From: Cyanobacteriota bacterium
GTDB taxonomy: Bacteria; Acidobacteriota; Vicinamibacteria; Vicinamibacterales; UBA2999
DNA length: 64,000 nt
Assembly (NCBI GenBank): GCA_019752015.1
Contig: JAIEMQ010000001.1
Location: forward strand, 1 to 64,000
Reading direction: 5' to 3'
Below the pieces are notes generated by a model that worked only from the letters and a program-made list of their open reading frames with translations, had not been told where the DNA came from and made no database searches. Positions within the stretch are counted from its first letter, which is position 1. Each line of letters begins with the position of its first letter. The translations under genes were made by a program, and so were the position numbers. Below, piece after piece: positions 29,284-37,368 of the stretch.

Positions 29284-31193
29284 GCCGCGATCCTGACGTG
29301 CGGCATCGAGATGCGCGCCACCGTGACCCCCGCGGCTTCGTCGCGGCTCAACTTGAATGTGGCGCGCCCGCCGAAGTGGCCCTTCAGCCGCTCGCGCACG
29401 CTGTGCAGGCCGAAGCCCTCGCCTTCACGCGACCGCAGGCCGTGCGATTCGGCCCCGGGTCCGGTGTTGCGGACCTCCAGCGTCACCTGCTCGGAAGTGG
29501 TCCGCACGATCACGTCGATGCGTCCGGGCCCTCGAGCCTGCGATACGCCGTGCTTGACCGCGTTCTCGAGCAGCGTCTGCAGCAACATCGACGGGATCAG
29601 CGGCGCCGGCGCCGTGTGATCGGAATCGATCGAGCACGTCAGCCGCTGGCCGAATCGCGCCTGCTCGACGTCGAGATACGCGCGCGCGAAGGTCAGCTCC
29701 TGATCGAGCGGCGCCCACTCCGAATGCGATCGGCGCAGTGTGTAGCGGAACACTTCCGCGAGCTGCTCGACGGCTTCATCAGCGCGGGCCGGATCGGTGT
29801 GGATCAGCGACGCGATTGCGTTCAGTGCATTGAACAGGAAGTGCGGATTGATCTGCGCGCGCAGCGCTTTCAGCTCCGACTTGCTGCTTTGCAGCTGCAG
29901 TTCCTGCGCGAGCTGTTCCTGTTCGACGCGTTTGCGCTGCAGCCGGATGTTCTCGAGCATGAAGGCGAATACGCTGCCGAGCGATCGCAGCAGGACCAGG
30001 TCTTCGGACATCAGGCGGCGTCCCGAAGCCTCCTTCAACACGGCGATGCGAACGATCGCTCCCGACACCGGGCTGGTCAGCTTGACCTCGACTTCGACGG
30101 GGGACTCGAAAACGGCGCGGGATCCGACGAGGACGGCGATCCTCGCGCCGAAAATCTCGCTGAGGCGCGCCTCCGCGGCGGCGATTAACGTCGCTTCATC
30201 CGTCGCCGGCTGCATCGCGGCGAGAATGTGTTTGACCGCCTCCACCGGCGTGAATTCACGGCCCAGCCACACGCGATCGAGCAGCCGCTCGGTGCGCGAC
30301 AACAGCCAGGGCATCAGCAGCGCCAGCGGCGCCAGCGCGGCGGCGAACAACCACGGCCGCGCCGCGCCGGTCGGCAGCGCTTCCAGCCATGGCAACGTCG
30401 CTGTCAGGAACAATGCCGCGACGACAATGCTCAAGAGCAGCGTCAGTCCGCGCTTGATGACCAGGTCGTAGAACGCGAACCGATCTTCGAAATAGACCGA
30501 CGCCACCATGAAGAAGACCGGCGAGGACCGCGACAGGCGATCGAGGATCTCCATCAGCAGCTGTTGCTGCCGCATGAAGATCAACGCGAAGAAGGAGGCG
30601 CTGAGCAGGACGAACAGCGAAATCATCACGGTCCGCAGTTTCGCCTGGTCCGCGGTCATGGTCCGCTTCGGCCGCCGCATCATCAGAGCGGTTGAATACG
30701 CGCTGCACAGCACGAACATCGAGCCGATCGAGATCCCGATCCACGCGCCGATCGGTTCCGGCCTCGGCAGCACGCGGAATAGCGTCAGCAGCAACCACAC
30801 GCCGACGGCCGGCGACAGCACATACATGCCTCGCAGCAGGCCGCGGAACAGCGGCGGCGGCATCTCGGCATCGTGATGCGACTCGAGATACACCGTGTGC
30901 ATGATCACCGGCGGATAGAGGAAGACGATGAACACTGCGAGCTCGAGCCAGCTATCGCCGGTATTGCCGGTCAGATTGCGGAATTCCATCAGCGCATTCA
31001 GCACGAACCACACGGTGCTGATCACGAAGATGCCCAGGCTGGCCTTGTTCATCTGCACCTGGACGGCCGGCGCGTAGCTCTTGTCCAGGCCCCACAGCGA
31101 CCGCGCCTGGCCAATGCTGAAGTAGGTCGCCGCGCCATAGGCGTAGGCACCGAACAGCGACAGGAACAGGAACGCCAGGCTGACGATGATCAA
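29280..31193 (-). CDS. LytS-type sensor histidine kinase
   Basis: 637 residues. The N-terminal ~300 residues hold about nine transmembrane helices (for example VSLAFLFLSLFGAYAYGAAT, ISLFVLLSASFFALIF, LTLLLSIVVAALFLTATLPW). A GAF-like region follows, then the His-kinase motif LRAQINPHFLFNALNAI and HATPase N-box LLENAVKHGV with a G-box in EGEGFGLHSVRERL. The H in NPHFLFN is the phosphorylation site. It should phosphorylate both downstream regulators, whose genes follow with overlapping starts. The external signal is unknown. Confidence 0.9.
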   Translation of the reverse strand: MIIVSLAFLFLSLFGAYAYGAATYFSIGQARSLWGLDKSYAPAVQVQMNKASLGIFVISTVWFVLNALMEFRNLTGNTGDSWLELAVFIVFLYPPVIMHTVYLESHHDAEMPPPLFRGLLRGMYVLSPAVGVWLLLTLFRVLPRPEPIGAWIGISIGSMFVLCSAYSTALMMRRPKRTMTADQAKLRTVMISLFVLLSASFFALIFMRQQQLLMEILDRLSRSSPVFFMVASVYFEDRFAFYDLVIKRGLTLLLSIVVAALFLTATLPWLEALPTGAARPWLFAAALAPLALLMPWLLSRTERLLDRVWLGREFTPVEAVKHILAAMQPATDEATLIAAAEARLSEIFGARIAVLVGSRAVFESPVEVEVKLTSPVSGAIVRIAVLKEASGRRLMSEDLVLLRSLGSVFAFMLENIRLQRKRVEQEQLAQELQLQSSKSELKALRAQINPHFLFNALNAIASLIHTDPARADEAVEQLAEVFRYTLRRSHSEWAPLDQELTFARAYLDVEQARFGQRLTCSIDSDHTAPAPLIPSMLLQTLLENAVKHGVSQARGPGRIDVIVRTTSEQVTLEVRNTGPGAESHGLRSREGEGFGLHSVRERLKGHFGGRATFKLSRDEAAGVTVARISMPHVRIAA

Positions 31194-31324
31194 GGCTCTG
31201 AAGGGTTATACGCCAAAGCCGTGCCGGGCGACGGTCGAGAATGGTCGAGCGGTCGAATCGCGCCGTCGAACGGCCCGCCTTCGCTGCGCTACGGCGCGAC
31301 AAGTTGCCGTTATGCTGCTTGCAC

Positions 31325-32134
31325 GTGGTGACACGCTTCGCTCCCGCGCCGACCGGCTTCCTGCACCTCGGCCACGTGGTCAATGCGCTGCACGTCTGGA
31401 ACACCGCCCGCGGGCAGGACGGCGAAGTGCTGTTGCGAATCGAGGATCACGATCGGCAGCGGTCGCGCCGCGAGTACGAGACCGCGATTATCGAAGACCT
31501 GGCCTGGCTCGGCTTCAAGCACGATGGCGACATGGTGCGCCAGAGCGAGCGGCATCCGCTGTATCACCGCGCCCTGCAGCGATTGATCGATCGCGGGCTC
31601 GTGTATGGATGCACCTGCTCGCGGGCTGAGATTCAGGGATCAGGGATCGGGGATCAGGGATCGGGGCATGAAGTTCGCTACGCAAACACCTGTCGCCAAA
31701 AAGCCATACCTCTCAGCGACGGCGTCGGGTGGCGCGTCATCATGGAGCCGGGCGTCGAGCGATTCGTCGACGACATCCTTGGCCCGCAGGAGCAGGATCC
31801 GAGCGAGCAGTGCGGCGATGTGCTGGTGCGCGATCGCAACGCCAACTGGACGTATCAGTTCGCGGTCACCGTTGACGATCACCTTCAACGCGTCACCGAC
31901 GTGATCCGCGGCGAGGATTTGCTGTCGTCGACGGGCCGGCAACTGCGTCTGGCGCGCCTGCTGGGCCGCCAGGAGCCGCCGCGTTTCCGGCACCATTCGC
32001 TGATCATGAAATCGCCGGCGCAAAAACTGAGCAAATCCGATCACGACACCGGCGTGCGCGACCTGCGCGCGTCGGGCTGGACGGCGGAAAATGTCCTCGG
32101 CACGGCGCGGGAACTTGCTAATCTAAAGGAATGA
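31325..32134 (+). CDS. gluQ: glutamyl-Q tRNA(Asp) synthetase
   Basis: About 269 residues from GTG 31325. Class I synthetase core without an anticodon domain: HIGH-like PTGFLHLGH, zinc ligands in YGCTCSRAEI and YANTCR, adenylate loop RIEDHDRQRS, and KMSKS-like AQKLSKSD. The length (~270-300) matches GluQ-RS, which attaches glutamate to queuosine in the tRNA(Asp) anticodon, rather than GluRS (~480). An in-frame CAGGGAT minisatellite (31634-31667) inserts QGSGIGDQGSG between the two zinc-ligand pairs. The stop overlaps an ATG of a gene remnant (ATGA). The start is uncertain; ATG 31241 is in frame, but its added residues do not look conserved. Confidence 0.85.
   Translation: MVTRFAPAPTGFLHLGHVVNALHVWNTARGQDGEVLLRIEDHDRQRSRREYETAIIEDLAWLGFKHDGDMVRQSERHPLYHRALQRLIDRGLVYGCTCSRAEIQGSGIGDQGSGHEVRYANTCRQKAIPLSDGVGWRVIMEPGVERFVDDILGPQEQDPSEQCGDVLVRDRNANWTYQFAVTVDDHLQRVTDVIRGEDLLSSTGRQLRLARLLGRQEPPRFRHHSLIMKSPAQKLSKSDHDTGVRDLRASGWTAENVLGTARELANLKE
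31634..31667. repeat. 7-bp minisatellite (CAGGGAT) within gluQ
   Basis: Nearly five units of CAGGGAT/CGGGGAT, encoding GSGIGDQGSG in frame. The unit differs by two bases from the CCGGGAG units at 12948 and 14447 and is probably the same repeat class. Confidence 0.85.
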
Positions 32135-32238
32135 GGCAACTCATTTTCGCGGTCCTGGCGATCAGCCTGCTCGTGCCGGCGCTGCCGATGGCGCAGCCCG
32201 GCCGGCATGCGCGTGGTCGTCAAGGTTGCCGGCGGCGT
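32131..32238 (+). pseudogene. signal-peptide fragment of a lost exported protein
   Basis: ATG 32131 overlaps the gluQ stop and has AAAGGA just upstream. It encodes RQLIFAVLAISLLVPALP-MAQ, a convincing signal peptide, followed by only about a dozen residues before a stop. Beyond this, no frame is family-like until the permease tail at 32376. A REP hairpin at 32311-32346 lies in the gap. Confidence 0.5.
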
Positions 32239-32310
32239 TGAGCCGTTGAAGGCGAAGGAAGTCCAGTACTCCGCAGCGGCGACTACCGCGAAGCAGTGAT
32301 CGCGGGGCAG

Positions 32311-32346
32311 CCTGCCTCGCCGAAGCGTCTTCGCGGAGGCGGGGTC
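32311..32346. repeat. hairpin repeat (CCTGCCTCGCCGAAG / CTTCGCGGAGGCGGG)
   Basis: The arms pair as GCCTC-x-CCGAAG with CTTCG-x-GGAGGC around a short loop. A relative lies in frame in the S9 peptidase gene at 57998-58031. Confidence 0.75.
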
Positions 32347-32375
32347 CCAACGCGATCAACGCGGGGACGGGCCGC

Positions 32376-32627
32376 GAACGTTTCGATCACTTCCGCAGCG
32401 AAGCGGCATCGTTTCAGCAGCGATGGCGCGCGTACTTCGAGCCGCGCGTCCTCGACGCGGCAACGCTGACGCCTGCGGAATATGCGGCGGCCCCGGGGTC
32501 CGCATACCAGCCGGAGCCTTTCTCGCTCACGCTGCGCCGCGTCGCGGCGCCGATCCTCGCCCTTGCCGTCATCGGCGCCGCGTTGATCGCGATCGGTTTT
32601 CGCGGCTATCGAGGATACGCGTTGTGA
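32376..32627 (+). pseudogene. C-terminal remnant of a DUF3526-like ABC permease
   Basis: The frame ending at 32627 reads FDHFRSEAASFQQRWRAYFE and then a single hydrophobic tail (APILALAVIGAALIAIGF) before RGYRGYAL and stop. This is the end of an ABC-2-type permease whose first part is missing. The stop overlaps a GTG that begins an ABC ATPase remnant. Confidence 0.6.
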
Positions 32628-32860
32628 TTGACGCGATCGATCTCACCAGGACGTTCGGTGCGACGCTCGCCGCCGATCACCTGAACCTGGGCGTCGCCAT
32701 CCTGATGACGCGCACGATCTGTTCCGTGCCAGGGAATCCGGCACGTCTGTCGGTATCATGAAGCACGGCCGGCTGGTCGAGACGCTGAGGACGTCAGAAC
32801 TGGGCCACCGGGATCTCGAACAAGATCTATGTCGCTCACATGGAAGACTAAACCAGGGCC
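32624..32860 (+). pseudogene. ABC transporter ATPase with its core deleted
   Basis: GTG 32624 gives VIDAIDLTRTFGATLAADHL, the start of an ABC ATPase. The next recognisable part, in another frame, is DLFRARESG, GIMKHGRLVETLRTSELG and, after one more shift, a C-terminal VAHMED. Walker A, signature and Walker B are all absent, so about 200 codons were deleted. With the permease tail just upstream, this is a decayed exporter operon. Confidence 0.65.
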
Positions 32861-32965
32861 GCAGAAGGCTCAGAATTTTGCCAGGGCCGCAGAAGGCTCA
32901 GAATTTTGCCAGGGCCGCAGAAGGCTCGGAGTTTTGCCAGGGCCGCAGAAGGCACAGAATGCTCA
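32853..32965. repeat. four tandem 28-bp repeats upstream of the M14 peptidase gene
   Basis: Units at 32853, 32881, 32909 and 32937 (last diverged) begin CCAGGGCCGCAGAAGGC. The ATG of the peptidase (32959) lies within the last unit, so the array forms its leader. Confidence 0.9.
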
Positions 32966-35544
32966 GACTCAATTTCGTTCTCATCATCGTTCTCGGTTCG
33001 GCTGTTCTTACCGCTCAGTCAAGAGTCCCAACGCCCGAATCGGTCGTCGGCTTCGCGCCTGGTGCCGAGCACAAGTTGGCGACCTACGACCAGACCATCG
33101 ACTACTTCAAGAAGCTTGATGCGGCGAGCGACCAGATGATGTTGATGGAGGCCGGGACATCGTCGCAGGGCCGGACCTATTACTACGCGTTGATCTCGTC
33201 GAAGGACAACCTCAAGAAGATCGATCGTTACCGCGAGATCGCGCGGCGGCTGGCGCGGCCCGAGGGGCTGACCGACCCGCAGGCGCTCGCGCTGGCGCGC
33301 GAAGGCAAGCCGCTGGTGCACATCGATGGCGGGTTGCACTCAACCGAAGTCGCCGGTCCGCAGCACACGCTGCTGCTCGCGCACGATCTGCTCGCGAAGC
33401 AGAGCGATCCGCAAATCGCGCGCATTCTCGACAACGTCATCCTGATGCTGTGGCCGACCATCAATCCCGACGGCCACCAGATGGTGGCGGACTGGTACAT
33501 GAAGAACATCGGCACACCGAACGAAACGCTGCCGCGCCTCTACCAGGACTACGTCGGCCACGACAACAACCGCGACGCCTACATGCTCAACATGATCGAA
33601 TCGCGCGTGATGGAGCACACCTGGCGGCAGTGGGAGCCGCAGGTGATCTACGTGCAGCATCAGACGGCGCCGTTCCCGACGCGCATCTGGCTGCCGCCGT
33701 TCGCCGAGCCGATCGCCGCGCACGCGCCGTTCCTGATGTCGCGCGAGGTCAACACCATCGGCATGGCGATCGCGCAGGGGCTCGAGGAGAAAGGCCAGGT
33801 CGGCGCCACCCACATGGGCACCGGCTATGACGCGTGGTACGCCGGGTACATCGACTACACGCCGATCTTCAAGAACATCGCGTCGTTCTGGACCGAGACC
33901 GCGGGGGCGGGGATGGCGAACACGCGCGAATACAAGATCGACGCGTTCCCGCGCGACTATCGCGACTTGCGGCCGCAGGCGCTCTACACGAGCCCGTGGG
34001 AGCCGGGGAAGTGGACGCTGCGCGATTCGGTTGACTACATGCATACGGCGTCGCTCTCGGTGCTCGACTACGCCGCGCGCTACAGGGACAACGTGCTGCT
34101 CAATCGCTATCGATCGGGCAAGTGGCAGATCGAGAAGCATCGCAAGGAAGGCCCGTTCGCGTATGTGATCCCGCAGGAACAGCGCGACAACGTGCTCGCG
34201 GTCGAGCTGCTGCGGCGGCTGGCTTTCGCCGGCGTGCGCGTCGCCACGCTCACCGCGCCGATGACGATCGACGGCGAGACGTTCCCCGCGGGCACCTGGG
34301 TGATCCCGACCGATCAGGAATTCATCGCCCTCGCGCGCGAGGTGCTCGATCCGCAGGTCTATCCCGATCTTCGCGAGTTCGAGGGCGGTCCTCCCGAGCA
34401 GCCCTACGACGCCGCGGGGTGGACGCTGCCGATGACGATGGGTGTGAGGGTGGTGACGGTGACCAAACCGATCGCCGATGGCGATCGAGCGAAGTTCAAG
34501 ATGCTTGTGCCCGACGCGCCGCTCGCGATCAAGCCGACGCCGTACCTCACGGCGAAGACGGACACCGCGCCGTTCGACAGCGCGCCAGGCGACGGCTTCA
34601 ACACGAGTGCGATGGCTGCTGCCATCGTGCCGGCGGCCGGATCGATCAGCGGCAGCGGCGCGCATCTCGCGATCGATCCCGCCGAGACGAACGTGTTCAA
34701 GGCGTTGAACAGGGTGTGGCAGCTCAACGCCCAGGTCAGCAGGGCCGGCGGCCGCTATGTGATCAGCGGCGCGAGCGATGCGCAGTTGAGCGAGATCACG
34801 ACATCATTCGCGATTCGCGGTGAGCGCGTCTCCGCAGCGGGACAGGCGGTCAAGAGGCCGCGCCTGGCGCTGTTCGAGCCGCCGAACAGCATGGATGCCG
34901 GCTGGACCAAGTGGGTGCTCGAGCGCTACGGCTTCGAGTTCGCGAGCCTCAACACGCCCGACATCACCGGCAATCTCCGCGACAGGTTCGATGTGATCGT
35001 CGTCGGCGACGAGCGCCGTGGTGTCCTGCCCGGCGGCGGATTCGGCCGGCCGCCCGCCCCGACCTCAGACGATGACGCGCGCATCAAGGCGCTCGACGCA
35101 TTCGTGCGAGGCGGCGGCACGCTGGTGGCATTGAGTGGCAGCGCGGTGGCGGCGATCGATCAACTGAAGTTGCCGGTGAGAAATGTCCTCAACGGTGTCG
35201 CGCGCGACAAGTTCTTCGCCGGTGGATCGGTGATGCGTGTCACGACCGATCCATTGCAGCCGGTGATGGCCGGCATGCCGAAGGACGCGGACATCTTCGT
35301 GTTCGGCAGCCCGGCATTTGAGACCACCGCCGGATTCGACGGCGCTGTGCTGGCGTCGTATCAGACCGAAGGATCGCCGTTGCGCTCCGGTTATCTTCTC
35401 GGCGAAACGTATTTGAATGGCAAAGCCGCGGCGCTCGACGTTCGCCACGGCGATGGCCACGTGATCCTTCTCGGCTTCCGCCCGCAGTGGCGCGGCCAGA
35501 CGTTCGGCACCTTCCGCGTCCTGTTCAATTCGATTCTTCGGTGA
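32959..35544 (+). CDS. secreted M14-family zinc carboxypeptidase-like protein
   Basis: 861 residues from ATG 32959, chosen because a signal peptide follows at once (MLRLNFVLIIVLGSAVLTAQ). The longer open frame upstream translates only the 28-bp repeats. The catalytic half holds zinc ligands in HIDGGLHSTEV (H-x2-E) and a later His in VIYVQHQTAP, with substrate-binding HDNNRDAYMLN. The second half (~430-861) is beta-rich and probably substrate-binding. Such M14 proteins are frequent in Acidobacteria and would cleave peptides or muropeptides outside the cell. No ribosome-binding site other than repeat sequence is seen before the start. Confidence 0.88.
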   Translation: MLRLNFVLIIVLGSAVLTAQSRVPTPESVVGFAPGAEHKLATYDQTIDYFKKLDAASDQMMLMEAGTSSQGRTYYYALISSKDNLKKIDRYREIARRLARPEGLTDPQALALAREGKPLVHIDGGLHSTEVAGPQHTLLLAHDLLAKQSDPQIARILDNVILMLWPTINPDGHQMVADWYMKNIGTPNETLPRLYQDYVGHDNNRDAYMLNMIESRVMEHTWRQWEPQVIYVQHQTAPFPTRIWLPPFAEPIAAHAPFLMSREVNTIGMAIAQGLEEKGQVGATHMGTGYDAWYAGYIDYTPIFKNIASFWTETAGAGMANTREYKIDAFPRDYRDLRPQALYTSPWEPGKWTLRDSVDYMHTASLSVLDYAARYRDNVLLNRYRSGKWQIEKHRKEGPFAYVIPQEQRDNVLAVELLRRLAFAGVRVATLTAPMTIDGETFPAGTWVIPTDQEFIALAREVLDPQVYPDLREFEGGPPEQPYDAAGWTLPMTMGVRVVTVTKPIADGDRAKFKMLVPDAPLAIKPTPYLTAKTDTAPFDSAPGDGFNTSAMAAAIVPAAGSISGSGAHLAIDPAETNVFKALNRVWQLNAQVSRAGGRYVISGASDAQLSEITTSFAIRGERVSAAGQAVKRPRLALFEPPNSMDAGWTKWVLERYGFEFASLNTPDITGNLRDRFDVIVVGDERRGVLPGGGFGRPPAPTSDDDARIKALDAFVRGGGTLVALSGSAVAAIDQLKLPVRNVLNGVARDKFFAGGSVMRVTTDPLQPVMAGMPKDADIFVFGSPAFETTAGFDGAVLASYQTEGSPLRSGYLLGETYLNGKAAALDVRHGDGHVILLGFRPQWRGQTFGTFRVLFNSILR

Positions 35545-35551
35545 TTCGTTC

Positions 35552-35615
35552 GTAGAGGCGGGACTTCAGTCCCGCCTGCGCCGGCGATCGTAGAGGCGGG
35601 ACTTTAGTCCCGCCT
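35552..35615. repeat. two copies of a hairpin repeat (GAGGCGGGACT...AGTCCCGCCT)
   Basis: Perfect 10-bp stems at 35556-35577 and 35594-35615, 38 bp apart, just after the M14 stop. A variant with compensating base changes is at 42365-42386. They may act as terminators or be REP elements. Confidence 0.85.
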
Positions 35616-35638
35616 GGCGATGCCGAGGGCGGCGCCTT

Positions 35639-35847
35639 TCCCCGGGGACAGCCGGGCGTGACCTCCTGAGAGTGACGCGGGAAACCGCATCTCGTTCGCC
35701 GGATTGCGCGCCTGACGCTGTGACGCGCGATTCCGAACTTCCGGACGCAGCGCGGAATCGCGCGTGCAATCCGTCTCACTCGACGCGGTTTCAGCATCGC
35801 TTCGTCCGCGTCCCTCTAAGTCGGTCACGCCCGGCTATCCCCGGGGA
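35639..35847. mobile_element. 209-bp palindromic element with 25-bp terminal inverted repeats (MITE-like)
   Basis: The ends TCCCCGGGGACAGCCGGGCG... (35639-35663) and its complement (35823-35847) match at 24 of 25 positions. The interior is also partly self-complementary (GACGCGG on both arms) and contains no convincing gene. No target duplication is obvious. It could be a nonautonomous insertion element or a large structured RNA. Confidence 0.55.
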
Positions 35848-35862
35848 GTCGCCGCCTCCGGG

Positions 35863-36030
35863 TTACTCGTCGTCCGGCAATGGTTCACGGCGCCGCCGCC
35901 GAGCCATCGCTTTCTTCACCGCTTTACCGAGCCGTGGCTTGAGGTTCAGGCCAAACGCCCGCCGCGTCCAGTTTGAACACCAGTCTTGCTCGATCCCATT
36001 GCGCTTTTGACGACGACTGCTGTGACGCAT
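35863..36030 (-). CDS. small basic protein (55 aa), unknown
   Basis: ATG 36030 is preceded by GGAGGTG seven bases upstream, an excellent ribosome-binding site. The product is 55 residues, very basic in the middle and end (KPRLGKAVKKAMARRRRRE) with Trp at about 17 and 21. The codon pattern is ordinary for this genome. The ribosome-binding site lies within a palindrome (CACCTCC-TAT-GGAGGTG), so it may be masked by a hairpin. Downstream is the 209-bp palindromic element. No family recognised; a nucleic-acid-binding role would fit the charge but is only a guess. Confidence 0.5.
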   Translation of the reverse strand: MRHSSRRQKRNGIEQDWCSNWTRRAFGLNLKPRLGKAVKKAMARRRRREPLPDDE

Positions 36031-36534
36031 ACGCACACCTCCATAGGAGGTGCGGCGTTGGATAGTGGAAGGTCATTGGTATTTCTTAGAGCCGCCTATC
36101 AACTGTTTCTTTGGAGACGAAAAGCAGGCGATCGTGAGATTGCGAAGGCTTGAGATTCCTTCGATGGTCGGCCCATAGTCTTCCCCTCATGATACGGCGA
36201 ACACGCAGAGGTGCAAATCAAAATCGAGAATGCCGGGAGCACGCCTGCGACGATTCCGGACTGGCGTGTCGGTTGCCTGTATGCGCCAATGGCGTGATTC
36301 CAGGCCAGAAACCGCCGTATCAACGAGACCGAGTAGAAGCGCGGGGCATTTCCTAAAGCGGGATGGGGGCGCGAGTACACCTACGATCCCGCTCGCGTTC
36401 CTCAGGATAATTTGAACGCCACTTCTAAGGGCGGATACAACTACGACGTCGTTCTTAAAGAGCCGTCGTGGTGGTGGCGTCGAAAAAGCTAAACCCAGCG
36501 AAAAGTAGGGCTAACGCTAGACATGGGTTTACCT
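36031..36534. other. intergenic gap of about 500 bp
   Basis: No coding frame here is family-like. The sequence is less GC-rich than its neighbours and contains several TAA/TAG stops in every frame. It separates the small basic ORF from the operator of the membrane/XRE pair. Confidence 0.4.
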
Positions 36535-36590
36535 GCGTCAAGTATGTTGCGTCAAGTATGCTTGACATAAAGACATGTGTGTTTTACAGT
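36535..36590 (+). promoter_or_regulatory. operator and sigma-70 promoter of the membrane/XRE pair
   Basis: GCGTCAAGTATG is repeated exactly at 36535 and 36549. The second copy completes a palindrome GTCAAG-TATG-CTTGAC (36551-36566). TTGACA at 36562-36567 and TACAGT at 36585-36590 are separated by 17 bp, the optimal sigma-70 spacing. The operator covers the -35 box, as expected for repression by the downstream XRE protein. Confidence 0.75.
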
Positions 36591-36612
36591 CTCCCTCGGG
36601 AGCTGGACGAAC

Positions 36613-37083
36613 ATGCTGACGGCTATTTTTCACAGGAAGCGGAAGGCCGCCGAGGCCGCAGCCGAGGCGATCAAACAAGCAGGCGGATCGATCGAACAGA
36701 CCCGCCGCATTTACGGCACGCGCCTGCTGATTCGCGGATTGCTATGGGCCTCGGTCTATCTGTTGTCGCGCGGACTTCTCGAGCTCACGATCCCGTCGAC
36801 GCCGCTGCGCGTTGCGATCGCGCTCCTGCCGACGCCGTTCTTCATCTACTACCTCTGGACGTGGATGAAAGGTGTCAGCGAGATGGACGAGCTCGAGCGC
36901 CGCATCGAGCTCGAAGCGCTCGGCTTCGCATTTCCCGCCGCCGTGGTCTTTCTGATGACGATCGGCCTGCTCGATCTCGCGATCACGCTCAGTCCCAGCG
37001 ACTGGAGCCTGCATCATGTATGGCTGATGCTGCCGCTCTTCTACTACGCCGGTCTATGGCGCGCGAAGAAGCGCTACCTGTGA
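36613..37083 (+). CDS. membrane protein encoded with an XRE regulator
   Basis: 156 residues from ATG 36613 (GGGAG upstream). A basic N-terminus with a short helix (AAEAAAEAIKQAGGSIEQ) precedes about four membrane helices (GLLWASVYLLSRGLLEL, VAIALLPTPFFIYYLWTW, FPAAVVFLMTIGLLDLAI, WLMLPLFYYAGLW). The stop overlaps the start of the XRE gene (GTGA). Pairs of a small membrane protein and a short XRE regulator are common in bacteria; their role is not settled. Expression is predicted to be controlled from the operator at 36535-36590. Confidence 0.75.
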   Translation: MLTAIFHRKRKAAEAAAEAIKQAGGSIEQTRRIYGTRLLIRGLLWASVYLLSRGLLELTIPSTPLRVAIALLPTPFFIYYLWTWMKGVSEMDELERRIELEALGFAFPAAVVFLMTIGLLDLAITLSPSDWSLHHVWLMLPLFYYAGLWRAKKRYL

Positions 37084-37322
37084 AGAACCGGCTGAAGGTA
37101 CTGCGCGCCGAGCGCGACTGGTCGCAACAGGATCTCGCGGACAAACTCGACGTGTCGCGCCAGACCATCAACGCGATCGAGACAGAAAAGTACGACCCGA
37201 GTCTTCCGCTCGCGCTGAAGATGGGCCGCTTGTTTGGGCTCACCGTCGAAGAGATCTTCGAGCTAGCCGAGAAAAACGCCACACCGAAGCACGGAAGCAC
37301 TGAAACACGGAAGAGAGCCTAA
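37080..37322 (+). CDS. XRE-family transcriptional regulator
   Basis: 80 residues from GTG 37080, overlapping the membrane protein stop. The helix-turn-helix occupies residues 1-60: LRAERDWSQQDLADKLDVSR followed by QTINAIETEKYDPSLPLALK, the classic HTH_3 layout of the YgzD/YozG type. It is the natural ligand for the palindrome at 36551-36566. The C-terminal tail (TPKHGSTETRKRA) is encoded by a short repeat that resembles intergenic CACGGA repeats found elsewhere in the window, so the tail may not be functional. Confidence 0.88.
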   Translation: MKNRLKVLRAERDWSQQDLADKLDVSRQTINAIETEKYDPSLPLALKMGRLFGLTVEEIFELAEKNATPKHGSTETRKRA

Positions 37323-37368
37323 TGGTTTTTCCGTGATTCTGTGATTCCGTGATTCTGTGTGCGTTTGT

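Noticed and set aside
35525-35797. 90-codon minus-strand frame in the palindromic element
   Set aside because: It lies across the hairpins and inverted repeats, and its Arg/Pro-rich product has no motif.
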